NCBI GenBank assembly: GCA_031265955.1
Contig: JAISBY010000008.1
Location: 1-64,000 of the forward strand
Source of the DNA: Mycoplasmataceae bacterium
Lineage (GTDB): Bacteria > Bacillota_I > Bacilli_A > Mycoplasmatales > Mycoplasmoidaceae
DNA length: 64,000 bases
Reading direction: 5' to 3'
The notes below the pieces were generated by a model. It searched no databases and had not been told where the DNA came from. It saw nothing but the letters and a program-made list of their open reading frames with translations. Positions within the stretch are counted from its first letter, which is position 1. Each line of letters begins with the position of its first letter. Both the position numbers and the translations under genes were made by a program. Of the stretch, positions 1 through 8,865 are shown in pieces.

Positions 1-92
1 CTGATTTTTATCAAATAGATCCTGCAAGAAGCAGTGCAACTAGTATGAATAGAATTTATTCAGTAGATTGAATAACGTTTAGCATTGCTTAA
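1..92 (+). CDS. C-terminal end of an unidentified protein, cut by the window edge
   Basis: The frame beginning at position 3 is open from the window edge to TAA at 90-92 and gives a 29-residue tail, with one TGA read as Trp. The tail contains SSATSMNRIYSVDW, which resembles ASFNHMNAFYSFDW near the end of the next gene. It may therefore be the end of a paralogous lipoprotein lying in tandem. The stop is 11 nt before the next start codon, so the two could be co-transcribed. Function is unknown and the family link is an inference from a short match. Confidence 0.5.
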
Positions 93-103
93 GAGGTAAA
101 AAT

Positions 104-1072
104 ATGAGAGAAATTAAAATAAAAAAATCTTTGTTGACTGGTGCTATTGCATTATCGTCTGTTGCAATATTGGTGCCAACTTTGCTTACTTCGTGTAGTA
201 ATAAACCAAAATATACAATTAGCTGATCTACTCAAATTTTTGATAGCATAACCCCTTACGTGCCAACTGATAATAAAGAATATTATATGATGGACCAATC
301 TACAGCACTTAATTTATGAATGGATAATTTAAGTGATAAAGAAAAAACTTTGGATATGTTCAGCTTACCGTTGGCTCTTATGGAAACATATTTAGAGCCA
401 TTTTACGATCCTTCTGGCCAACAATCCCCAGTTTCAATTGAGGTTTATAAAAGTGCTTTCCAATGGTCTAAAAATACTGAAATCTATAATTATGCAACAG
501 GAAACTTTAATAAAAATGACATTATCTTATGGTCGTTTAGTTTAAAGATTAAAGTATTTCCTTCCATTCCACTTGACGCATTGTCTACTTTATTGAATGC
601 GTTGAAGATAATGCCTACACCAATTACTCTTCCAGATTGAAATATAGATAGTGTTTCTTTGTCAGTTAATAATTTTCCAATCGCTATAAGTTGTTTAAAT
701 TTAATGGATGGCATATTTGGTCCGAGCGATAGAAGAAACGGAGATGATGAGGGATCTAGAGCTGCAATGAGTAGTAGTCCTACAGCTAGTTTTAATCATA
801 TGAATGCCTTCTATAGCTTTGATTGGTCGTGAGATGATCCATTGGCATTTATAGGCCCAATGTATCAAACATCAATTACCGATGCGGTAGATACTAGTGG
901 GGCAAATGTTAAAATTCATGTAGTTGCGCCATTTGACAAGACAATTAGCTATGATTTTCCAGGTGGTTATTTATATAGTGGACTTATGATGGGCCAATGA
1001 ATGATGTCTATTGGACCAGTTTCGTATTACCTGTCTAATCTTTCGTTAAATCCACCACAACAAACAAAATAA
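104..1072 (+). CDS. predicted surface lipoprotein, unknown function
   Basis: The 322-residue product starts with a basic N-terminus (MREIKIKKS), a hydrophobic stretch and a lipobox-like LLTSC ending around residue 31. It should therefore be exported, lipidated on Cys and anchored outside the membrane. An AAGAGG ribosome-binding site precedes the ATG. Several TGA codons are read as Trp; a standard-code caller would see only an internal fragment. The rest is a Ser/Asn/aromatic-rich ectodomain without a motif I recognise. A similar C-terminal tail just upstream suggests a tandem lipoprotein family, common in mycoplasmas as host-facing variable antigens. Confidence 0.75.
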
Positions 1073-1103
1073 TCCATCTCATAAAAATAACAATTAATTT
1101 ACT

Positions 1104-1982
1104 GTGGAAATCATACTTTATGTAATCGTTGGAGTCTTTTTAGTGGCTTATCCAATTTTGTATAAAAAGATTAAAGCTTTTATGGGTAAATGATATTTTT
1201 GAAGTTGTTTATCTGTTATATGATTAATTTATAATTTGTACCTATACGTTACTTGAGTATGAATGCACGGTATACTAGGAAATTATAGTGTTGATACACC
1301 CCCCCCAATAGATGATCCCGATCAACGATTAAGTTACTACGCCATTTTCGGGGATGCTACATTTACAACGATTTGTAATTTTATAAGTTTTTTTGGGACT
1401 TTTTTCCTAATATTCAATCCGTCTAGAAAAATTATGCAACAGTTCGCTCCTTTGGGTTTTATTGCTGCTTTAGTAACGTTAATAACATATTACAATCATC
1501 CTGCTTTTCATTCCGTTTACTCAATTTTCTTTGAAAATTACGGAACAATTATGCGACACACTTTGTTAGTAATTGTTTGTTACGCTTTAATGTTTTCTTC
1601 ACCTAAGTTTCTTTTTAAGAGTCAACGATTTGTGAGAACAGATTTATGATTTTTTATAGCTTGTTTTACGGGTTATTTAGCTTATGTTTTAATTATTAGT
1701 AATTTAATATCGCTATGAGTGCCATATGATAGACTTTATTACAATTGTTTAGGTATTTATCCTCAAGACTGAACGATTAATGGGCAATTTCATATCCTGA
1801 GTGGCATCCATAGCCTTTATCCATTACCAATGATTTTATTGTTAATATTACTTGTAGGATCATCAATATTGTTACAAATAATTTTCAATCATATTAAATC
1901 GATACCAGCTTATAAATATGTGCCCCCCCAATATTATTATTTTCATAAAAATTATAAAAATCGCAAATGATGATACTGATAA
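1104..1982 (+). CDS. multi-pass membrane protein, YwaF/TIGR02206-like
   Basis: A GTG start at 1104 gives 292 residues. No ATG lies upstream before the in-frame stop at 1095. The product is almost entirely hydrophobic, with about seven membrane segments, and reads through many TGA (Trp) codons. It resembles the YwaF-like integral membrane family and is similar in layout to the protein at 38698-39531. That second copy also has a Pro-rich motif encoded by a C homopolymer near its N-terminus and an H-S-(Y/x) aromatic segment later. This gene has two tracts, C8 at 1299-1306 (residues about 66-68, PPP) and C7 at 1923-1929, both currently in frame. Molecular function is unknown. Confidence 0.65.
1299..1306 (+). 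repeat. C8 homopolymer inside a membrane-protein gene
   Basis: Eight consecutive C residues encode Pro-Pro-Pro in an otherwise AT-rich gene. Gain or loss of one base would truncate the protein early. A second run, C7, lies at 1923-1929 near the 3' end of the same gene. Confidence 0.9.
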
Positions 1983-1999
1983 ATACAAATAATTAAAAC

Positions 2000-2668
2000 T
2001 TAATTTTTAAATTGACTAACTAAAATTTTACTTAATTGTTGGGTCGAATAGATTTTGGATTTTTTTTGATTTCTTACTAAAAAAACACCTGCATTAGTCA
2101 ATTGACTAATTTCATAAACAGAATGAGAAATTAAAATAATTTGAATTTGATGTACTTGGCAATATTTTTTGATGATTGAAATTGTAATTTTGCGTTGATC
2201 AATATCGTTAAATGATTCGTCCAAAAACACAATGCGTGGGTTATAGAACAAAGCTAAAAATAATGCGAGTCTTCGTGTTTGTCCACCTGATAAATGTTTC
2301 AGCTTGAAGTTAATGATAGTATCAATAAGTAGGTCTTTGTACAAAGATATGTTAAATATTTGCGGTAGTGTTTGATTATGAATTTTGATTAACAATTCTA
2401 GTAACGTTTTAACTTTAAGATTGTTAGGTCAAGTCGTATGTTGAGAACAATAACCTATAGTTTTGTGATTTTTATTCATTCCTCTAAATACAACACTACC
2501 CTTATCTAAGGTTAATAAATCACACAATATTTTTATTAACGATGTCTTTCCTGTACCGTTTTCACCGCATATTGCAAAATTAGTGTTGGCAGGGATATTT
2601 AATGAAAAGTCTTTGTAAATATTAGCAAAATATAAATGAGATATAGAAATTATAGGGAGTATTTTCAT
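2000..2668 (-). CDS. ABC transporter ATP-binding protein
   Basis: A 222-residue ABC ATPase. Visible motifs are Walker A GENGTGKTS (residues 35-43), signature LSGGQTRR, Walker B IVFLDE and the switch His in ISHS. One TGA (Trp) at 2429-2431 splits it under the standard code, but both halves share a frame. It is short, as expected for a stand-alone nucleotide-binding subunit. It lies head to head with a membrane protein gene at 2707 across only 38 bp. The two probably form one exporter, the ATPase energising the permease. The substrate cannot be deduced. Confidence 0.9.
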
Positions 2669-2690
2669 AAATTAAAACGTGAACAATTAC

Positions 2691-2700
2691 ATTATATAAT
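2691..2700. promoter_or_regulatory. self-complementary -10 element serving both strands
   Basis: The palindrome ATTATATAAT contains TATAAT on both strands. On the + strand it ends 6 nt before the ATG at 2707, so that transcript would be leaderless. On the - strand it leaves a leader of roughly 15 nt before the ATG at 2668. Divergent transcription from one shared box is inferred from position. Confidence 0.55.
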
Positions 2701-2706
2701 TGGTAA

Positions 2707-3675
2707 ATGCCAGATATGAAAATAATGAATGTGAAAGCTCAAAGAAAATTGTTGAGTTTTGTTGATGCTAAACAACAATTTTCACATTTTGGAGTCACTT
2801 TTAAATTCTTATTTAAATATATTTATACAAATTGACATTTTTGAGTGCTAACGATGGTGCTTGTTCCGATTTTGATTGCTATATATAACTATTTTATCAA
2901 AGTTATTGATGATACTACTGGATATAATGTTAGTTCTACAAATTTTGGCCGTGATATGTTAGCTCGAAGTTTTCAATGAGTTGCCATAATAATAAGTTTG
3001 TTTTACATACCAATAATGATGAATGCTTTATTTTCTTCATCTTTGAATCAAATATTTTATGTTAATCATGTTAAAAAAATCTACATAGCTATTGCACTTT
3101 TTTTGATTAATATGTTATCCATACTGATTACTATGCCGCACGCAATATGAATCGTTGCCATAATTTTTAATAAAACATTTTATATTGCGAGTGGCATCGG
3201 TGTAAATTTTTCACAGCTAATTTATAGTCTTATAGTGACAGTCATATTTGATTCTACTTTAGCAGTATTGTTATGTTTTTTTATAAAATCTCGTATGTGA
3301 CTATTAATTATTAATCTAATCATCATAATTTTTGCTTTACTATTAGGTGCATTAGTGGTTGACAATTACAATATTCCTAACAATGATCTTTACTATTATT
3401 TATGTTTGTTATGGCCTCCAAACTATTTAACTGGACAATCGGAAATGGCTTTATCTGCATCAAATTCGTATTATGTAAATGGATTACCAAGTTTAAACGG
3501 ATCGGTTTTTAATCCGTTAGATGATTATTATGTTAATCAATATTATCCCTATATTTCTATTAATAAATTTCCGGCATGATATATTTGGTTATCTTTGTTT
3601 ATTCCGTGATCCTGTATCATTTTGGGGTGATTCGCTATTTATTGAAAACGAAATAAATTTTGAGAAGCGACATAA
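2707..3675 (+). CDS. ABC-2-type permease-like membrane protein
   Basis: A 322-residue membrane protein with an N-terminal cytoplasmic stretch and about six hydrophobic segments. A larger extracellular loop around residues 215-290 is rich in Asn, Tyr and Ser. About a dozen TGA codons are read as Trp, so it is nearly invisible under the standard code. The divergent neighbour is an ABC ATPase, so this is most simply its transmembrane partner. ABC-2 membership is inferred from topology and context, because no residue motif defines it. The ATG lies 6 nt after a -10 box. Confidence 0.65.
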
Positions 3676-3781
3676 TTGTCATAAAAAACTAAAGTAAGAC
3701 AATATTTATTAATTTTGTAATACACATTTAGTAAAACAGGATGATAATTTTTGCCATAACTAAAACATTAATATTTTCGAG

Positions 3782-3787
3782 TATACT
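3782..3787 (+). promoter_or_regulatory. -10 box of the nrdD-nrdG operon
   Basis: TATACT 27 nt before the nrdD start, followed by an AAGGAA ribosome-binding site at about 3802-3807. No good -35 element is visible. Confidence 0.5.
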
Positions 3788-3814
3788 AAAGAAAATTAAT
3801 CAAGGAATAACCAT

Positions 3815-5827
3815 ATGAAATTTGTAATCAAACGAGACGGTCGTAAAATTCGCTTTCACGACTCCAAAATAAGTGATGCTTTGAATAAAGCTGCTGAAGG
3901 AACGACTAGTGATATTAAGGCTAGCGATATTAAAATAGTAAAAGACTATGTAATTGAACTTTTAGACCAAATTGATAAAGAGGAATTTGATGTCGAAGAA
4001 ATTCAAGATATTGTTGTTCAAGCACTTAATGAAAAAGGCCATCATAAATTAGCTCGTGATTACAATTTGTATCGTCGTCAACGTACTCATCAAAGAGAAC
4101 GTAAAACAGATTTAATGAAGGTTATTAGCAAGATTGGGGTAGAAACTGATCGTGATAACGCTAATGTTGGCAATAATTTTTCGGCAAAATTATTAAGAAT
4201 TGCCTCCGAAGCAAATAAATGACATGTTTTGTTATCGGTACTGCCAGAACACATGGCCAAAGCTCACGAAATGGGTGATGTTTATATTCATGATTTAGAT
4301 AGTTATAACCTTACATTAAATTGTTTACATATTCCTACTAAAAAGATGCTAACCGAAGGTTTTAATACTGGTTATGGAACAATTAATTCTCCGAAACATA
4401 TCGAAGTAGCGGCGGAATTACTTTGCATCATTTTACAAGCCACTCAAAATGATATGTTTGGTGGCCAATCTCATCCCAACTTTGATAATGATTTAGCTCC
4501 TTTTGTAAGATTATCTAGAATTGAGATCCAAAAGAAATTCAAAGACTTAGGTATACCTAAAAAAGAATTAGAAGCCAAAGTTACGCATGAGTTAATTAAA
4601 AAAGTCAATCAAGCAATGCAAGCTGTAGTGTACAACCTAAACACTATGCATTCTCGCGCTGGTAGCCAAGTACCTTTTTCATCAATTAATATTGGTATCC
4701 CAGATTCTCCTGAAGCCGCAATGATTTGTCAATCTTTTCTAGAACAATACCTAAAAGGTATGGGGCAAGGTGAACAACCAATTTTTCCTAACATTATATT
4801 TAGAGTAAAAAAAGGTGTGAACCGTAATCCTAATGACCCATACAATTATTTATTTAAAATTGCTTGTCATGTAGCGAGCCAAAGAATGAATCCTACTTTC
4901 ATGAACATTGATGCTGATTTTAATAAAGAATATTACGACAAAGGTTATATGCCAGCTACCATGGGTTGTCGTACCTATATCATGAGTAATGTAAATGGCG
5001 AACCAGGTGTGGAAGGTAGAGGTAATAATGCTCCTGCTACTATTAACTTACCAAGAATCGCAGTGTTGGCTGATAAAAAAATTGATAAGTTTTGAGAATT
5101 ATTTGACGAACGGATTGAATGGGCGAGAGATCAATTATTACACCGTCATGAAGTATTAAAACAATTGAAAGTAAAAGATTTACCGTTTGTTGCTGGTCAG
5201 GGTTTAATGAAAGGTTCAGAAAATTTAAAACCAGACGATTCCATTGAGAACATCATGAAGAACGGTTCTTGAGCAATTGGTTTTATTGGTTTGGCTGAAA
5301 CTTTAAAGGCTTTAACTGGTAAACACCATGGCGAATCAGAAGAAGCTCGTGAGTTGGGGTTACAAATCATTACACATTTAAGAGAAAAATGTGATGAGTA
5401 TAAAAATAAATATAAGATGAATTTTAGTTGTTATGCAACACCTGCCGAAGGTTTGTCGGGTAAATTTACACGTCAAGATAAAATTCGTTTTGGTAATGTA
5501 CCCTGGGTTATTTCCAAAGGGTTTTACACCAATAGTTTTCATGTTCCAGTAGATTATCCGATTGCATTTGCTGAAAAATTAGAAATTGAAGCTCCTTATC
5601 ATAAACTATGTAATGGCGGTCACATCTCTTATGTGGAATTTGATTCATACCCAACAGGTGAAATGATTGAAAATGTAGTCCGTTGATCTTACGAAAATAC
5701 TAATATTAACTACATTGGTATGAATTTCCACATTCGTTATTGTCGCGATTGTGCTGCAAGAGCTAATAAAGAACGCTCTTCAGATAATATTAAAAAATCT
5801 GTTGCCACACCGAAGAAGCGCAAATAG
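3815..5827 (+). CDS. nrdD: anaerobic ribonucleoside-triphosphate reductase, catalytic body lacking the glycyl-radical domain
   Basis: Class III ribonucleotide reductase makes deoxyribonucleotides without oxygen, using a glycyl radical installed by NrdG. The 670-residue product has an N-terminal ATP-cone (residues 1 to about 95). It also has the conserved NCLHI cysteine (about residue 170), the GCRTY cysteine expected to carry the thiyl radical (about residue 385), and CYATPAEGLSGKF. It then has YCRDC, normally the first half of a four-cysteine Zn site. It stops 20-odd residues later in a Lys-rich tail. The usual CPxCGS and RVTGYL segment with the radical Gly is absent here and is encoded separately at 6506-6694. 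Together the two are about 732 residues, the normal NrdD length. nrdG follows after 9 nt. No aerobic reductase genes occur in the window. Confidence 0.95.
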
Positions 5828-5836
5828 TTCCTTTTT

Positions 5837-6346
5837 ATGGTTTCTAAAATCAGATTAGCTGGTATTGCACAACAAAGTACTGTAAACGGCCAAGGTTTAC
5901 GTAAAGTTTTCTTTTCTCAAGGGTGTAGTCATCACTGTGATGAATGTTTTAATCCAGAAACTTGACCTTTTACAAATGGGCAAGAATTGGAAATTAGCGA
6001 TTTAGTTAAACAAGTTGTTAAAGAAAAATATTTAACAGGTGTTACTTTCTCTGGTGGCGACCCATTTCAACAAGCAGAGGCATTTGCTGCACTAGCTATT
6101 CAACTGAAACAACACAACATCAATATTTGGTCTTATACTGGGTATACATTTGAAGAATTACTGCAAATGTCAAAAAAAGATAAAAGCATTAAACAAATAT
6201 TATTAAATATAGATGTTCTAATAGATGGTAAATATAAAAAAGAACAAGCTGATGGTCAACTCAAATATCGTGGTTCAGCCAACCAAAGAATCATTGATGT
6301 ACCATCGTATTTTAAGACTCATAAAATAAAAACTTTAACATTTTAG
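5837..6346 (+). CDS. nrdG: anaerobic ribonucleotide reductase activase (radical SAM)
   Basis: NrdG uses a [4Fe-4S] cluster and S-adenosylmethionine to abstract hydrogen from the C-terminal Gly of NrdD. The 169-residue product is normal for the family. The radical-SAM motif CSHHCDEC gives Cys30, Cys34 and Cys37, and the SAM-binding GGDPF motif is visible in VTFSGGDPFQQ. It starts 9 nt after nrdD and is probably on the same transcript. Unusually it sits between the two parts of its own substrate: its target Gly is in the next small gene, not in the nrdD product. Confidence 0.95.
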
Positions 6347-6376
6347 TTACCCACACAATGTATGTGTTTCCTTCTT

Positions 6377-6390
6377 ATAACATATGTTAT
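6377..6390. promoter_or_regulatory. 14-bp perfect palindrome upstream of the radical-subunit promoter
   Basis: ATAACATATGTTAT lies about 45 bp before the -35 box at 6435. It could be a repressor or activator site, or part of the nrdG 3' end. A weak stem CCACAA/TTGTGG at 6396-6415 lies next to it. Confidence 0.35.
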
Positions 6391-6434
6391 TTTCTCCACA
6401 AAAAGTTTATTGTGGGGAAAATTGTGGCAAAAAT

Positions 6435-6463
6435 TTGACAATTTATAAAAGTATCGTTATACT
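6435..6463 (+). promoter_or_regulatory. consensus promoter for the free-standing glycyl-radical subunit
   Basis: TTGACA (6435-6440), a 17-bp spacer, then TATACT (6458-6463). This is the best-matched vegetative promoter I saw in the window. A ribosome-binding site AGGAG follows at about 6489-6493, 12 nt before the ATG at 6506. Strong independent expression of the small gene is implied. Confidence 0.85.
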
Positions 6464-6505
6464 ACAACTAATTAGGGAAAACATTTTTAGGAGCACATCA
6501 AACAT

Positions 6506-6694
6506 ATGTCATGCAAAGTAACTTATCTATCCTCATCAGATAAAGCTTGCCCAATCTGCGGTTCGCACAATATTCAATCTATTAGCAGAGTAACTGGTTA
6601 TCTATCACTCGACGAAAGATTTGGGCCAGGTAAAGTGGAAGAACGAGCGGCTAGAGTTGATCACAATTGTTCACACCAGAACAATTATCAATAA
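6506..6694 (+). CDS. free-standing glycyl-radical domain of NrdD (split subunit)
   Basis: The 62-residue protein contains CPICGSHN (Cys15, Cys18), then ISRVTGYLSLDERFGPGK, the normal C-terminal signature of class III reductases. Gly31 in RVTGY is the expected radical site. The two Cys are the second half of the Zn site whose first half (YCRDC) ends the nrdD body. Complex formation should therefore rebuild a Zn-Cys4 site across two chains. It has its own consensus promoter and ribosome-binding site, and nrdG lies between it and nrdD, so it is not a simple frameshift. It may act in trans like the spare radical domain GrcA/YfiD does for pyruvate formate-lyase. The split is seen in the sequence; the trans assembly is inferred. 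Confidence 0.9.
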   Translation: MSCKVTYLSSSDKACPICGSHNIQSISRVTGYLSLDERFGPGKVEERAARVDHNCSHQNNYQ

Positions 6695-6712
6695 TAGTTA
6701 CTAGTTTATTAA

Positions 6713-6747
6713 AGCAACGGCATCTTTCATGTCGTTGCTTTAATTTT
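6713..6747 (+). terminator. intrinsic terminator after the radical-subunit gene (duplicated at 7293)
   Basis: Stem AGCAACG/CGTTGCT with an inner CAT/ATG pairing, then a U-rich tail. The same hairpin, with compensated changes, recurs at 7293-7327 as part of a tandem duplication. Confidence 0.75.
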
Positions 6748-6788
6748 ATAGGCAAAATAAGCTACGCTTAATTAGAGAAAGGGTACAA

Positions 6789-6810
6789 GTGTTCTAAACA
6801 CCTGTATAAT
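6789..6810 (+). promoter_or_regulatory. leaderless promoter with inverted repeat in the spacer
   Basis: GTGTT-cta-AACAC (6789-6801) lies just before TATAAT (6805-6810), which ends 7 nt before the ATG at 6818. The repeat would sit between the -35 and -10 regions, where a repressor could bind. The same arrangement is copied before the gene at 7397. Confidence 0.5.
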
Positions 6811-6817
6811 CATTGAT

Positions 6818-7171
6818 ATGAAAAATAAAACTATTTCAACAAATTATCAAGTAACTAAATCTGATCACGACCCAGTAAAACGTGGTGATAACGTTACGTT
6901 AACTCGTAAAGCAAAATCTCGTAGTCCTGACATAGATGTTATTATTAATAAACCTCCAAGAAAAAGCTTAGAGGAACGTGTAGCTAATGTTATCAAAGCT
7001 ACTGTTCCTAGTATGATTCAAGAAGCTTTAGAACCAGTTGTTAATCGTTTAGATAAAATGGATTCTCGTTTAGATAAAATGGATAATCGTTTGGATAAAA
7101 TAGAATTTCGCTTAGAAGGGCATGATGAATTCAATAAAGTTGTAAAAGACTATATGGAATCTCATCCTTAA
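6818..7171 (+). CDS. small coiled-coil protein, unknown function
   Basis: A 117-residue hydrophilic protein. The N-terminal third (TKSDHDPVKRGDNVTL) is paralogous to the gene at 7397 (VKADHSPVEIGDKIKI). The C-terminal half holds heptad repeats RLDKMDSRLDKMDNRLDKIE typical of mycoplasma coiled-coil proteins of the DUF16 kind. The shared promoter and terminator show that both genes arose by tandem duplication of one unit. There is no signal peptide or membrane segment, so it is probably cytoplasmic. Function is not known. Confidence 0.7.
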   Translation: MKNKTISTNYQVTKSDHDPVKRGDNVTLTRKAKSRSPDIDVIINKPPRKSLEERVANVIKATVPSMIQEALEPVVNRLDKMDSRLDKMDNRLDKIEFRLEGHDEFNKVVKDYMESHP

Positions 7172-7197
7172 GTTCGCAGCGCAAAATAATGCATTGA

Positions 7198-7298
7198 TTA
7201 TTTCTTATGTTCGAGACGATATTGTTTAATTTGAGTAGCAGTTAAGGGACCAAAACCAAAAACACCAATGATAGCAGGAAAATAGCTAGTCCAGCAAC
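7198..7298 (-). pseudogene. 3' fragment of the flippase-like gene left by duplication
   Basis: The - strand encodes the last 30-odd codons of the gene at 7627-8826 (CWTSYFPAIIGVFGFG then QIKQYRLEHKK) with a few substitutions. It is fused at its 5' side to the terminator hairpin at 7293, so it has no start and is a remnant. The junction lies in the sequence CCAGCAACG, matching CCAACAACG in the intact gene, which suggests recombination at microhomology. Confidence 0.8.
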
Positions 7299-7327
7299 GA
7301 CATCTCTCATGTCGTTGCTTGAATTTA
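7293..7327 (+). terminator. second copy of the AGCAACG hairpin terminator
   Basis: AGCAACG (7293-7299) pairs with CGTTGCT (7313-7319) and is followed by a U-rich stretch. It is the duplicate of 6713-6747. Confidence 0.65.
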
Positions 7328-7383
7328 TAGGCAAAATAAGCTTCGCTTAATTGGAGAAAGGATACAAGTGTTCTAAACACCTG

Positions 7384-7389
7384 TATAAT
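7384..7389 (+). promoter_or_regulatory. -10 box, leaderless, second duplication copy
   Basis: TATAAT ends 7 nt before the ATG at 7397. The GTGTT/AACAC inverted repeat precedes it as in the first copy. Confidence 0.55.
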
Positions 7390-7396
7390 TATTGGT

Positions 7397-7609
7397 ATGA
7401 AAGACATTGATGGAAAATTAGTAAAAGCAGACCATAGCCCAGTGGAAATAGGGGATAAGATTAAAATTATTACTAATGCAACTACTAGTCCCAGAATTAC
7501 TAAGAAGAAGCAATACAAGACTTCGAAAAAACCTACGCTTCGAGAATTGATGCTGCAACTAATTACTCGTTTTGATAATCTTGTTAAGGTTAATAGTCTT
7601 AAAGAATAA
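7397..7609 (+). CDS. small basic protein, paralogue of the gene at 6818
   Basis: 70 residues, Lys-rich. The N-terminus is paralogous to 6818-7171, but the heptad-repeat half is missing and ends instead in LITRFDNLVKVNSLKE. Promoter, terminator and flanks show it is the second copy of a tandem duplication that then diverged. It is convergent with the flippase-like gene, with 17 bp between stops. No function can be assigned. Confidence 0.6.
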   Translation: MKDIDGKLVKADHSPVEIGDKIKIITNATTSPRITKKKQYKTSKKPTLRELMLQLITRFDNLVKVNSLKE

Positions 7610-7626
7610 TTTAAAATAACCTGTTG

Positions 7627-8826
7627 TTATTTTTTATGTTTGAGACGATATTGTTTAATTTGAGTAGCAGTCAGTGAACCAAAACCAAAAACACCTATGA
7701 TAGCAGGAAAATAACTAGTCCAACAACGTCAAATAATAATAGAATGATCTACTAATTTTTCTATATCAGCTCGGTTGTGAACATTTGGATCTGCTGTTAT
7801 ACCACCAATCTTTGTATACATAAATTCTTTCATAATTCATTCAATTGATAATTCATTACCAGGTAAAGGAACGAATCGATTGGCAGTTGTAGTAACATTT
7901 GCTACGTTAAAAATTTCTCAAAAACTTAATGTGTATGTAGCATTAGCAATAAAACGGACTGATAGAAACACAGCAACATAAAGATAAACTTCGGTAAAAA
8001 ATACAACAATAAGAATGGCGATACTAGATTTTCACATTTTTAAAAGTAGAATAAATTCTCTTTGCAATTTAGCTTCAACAACATAAGTTTGATAAGTCTG
8101 CTCTTTCGTATGGTAAGAAAGATGTAAGAATTTTTTAACTCTATTAAATAAACGTGAAAGTGAATAATGGAGTTTACGATTAAAACCTACTATCAACATT
8201 ACAGCCAATCCGACAAAATCAACAGTTATACCAATAAACATAAAAATGAATACTAGACGTCCGGCTGCAGAATCATAAGCATTATTGCCAAATATATCTT
8301 GTCATCTAACACACATTCAAATAAGTGAAGGCATAGTTATTATTAATTGAGCAATTTCTCATAGTAAAGCATTACATGCAGTTAAAGCAGAAGCTTTAGA
8401 GGTACTTACACCATGAGATTTTACTCAATAAATAGTATATGGGTCACTTACAAAATTAGCCGGAGTAACCGCCACTAAAAATACACAGGTAGTGGCATAC
8501 ATAATTTGGTCTCACAATTTAATCTTATATCCTAGTTTTTTTAATTTTACAGTAATGGTAAAGGCTCTAGCAAAACAAGACCAGGGTATAAACAAGAGTA
8601 ATAATAAAAATCACAATCACCCATTAGAATTTTGAAAACCTAATCCAAATTGTTCAAATAAAGTTTGTCAATTAATCTTTAAGATAAAAATAATAGTTAT
8701 GACAATTAAGGCAATTGATAAGAGCAAAGCAGTAACAATAATAATGACATTTCTTTTTGAAAAAAAATTATTATTTGTAGCTTGTTCTAAGTTAGTTTTA
8801 TTATCTATAGTAGAAGAATTAGACAC
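7627..8826 (-). CDS. lysylphosphatidylglycerol-flippase-like integral membrane protein
   Basis: A 399-residue membrane protein with roughly eight hydrophobic segments and many TGA-encoded Trp. Layout and motifs such as PLPGNELSIEW and the Tyr-rich end resemble the LPG synthase transmembrane domain family (UPF0104/MprF flippase part). No soluble aminoacyl-transferase domain is attached, so it would move rather than make a modified lipid. I chose GTG at 8826 because a TATAAT box ends exactly 6 nt upstream, as for other leaderless genes here. A fragment of its 3' end is duplicated at 7198-7298. Family assignment is moderate and the substrate is unknown. Confidence 0.65.
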
Positions 8827-8832
8827 TTCTAC

Positions 8833-8859
8833 ATTATAAATTAATAACTTACTTATAAT
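8833..8859. promoter_or_regulatory. divergent pair of leaderless promoters
   Basis: A - strand TATAAT (8838-8833) ends 6 nt before GTG 8826. A + strand TATAAT (8854-8859) ends 6 nt before ATG 8866. Both transcripts should start at or next to the first base of the start codon. Confidence 0.6.
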
Positions 8860-8865
8860 GGTTCT

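Noticed and set aside
2429-2431. ABC ATPase as two pseudogene halves
   Set aside because: The apparent stop is TGA, which is Trp here. Both halves share one frame and complete the motif set.
5687-6694. Split NrdD as a frameshift, recoding site or intein remnant
   Set aside because: The body ends at a normal TAG, nrdG is encoded between the two parts, and the radical domain has its own promoter, ribosome-binding site and ATG.
7198-7518. 106-codon membrane-like frame on the - strand
   Set aside because: Only the last 30-odd codons are real flippase-like sequence. The rest reads backwards through the terminator, promoter and start of the gene at 7397.
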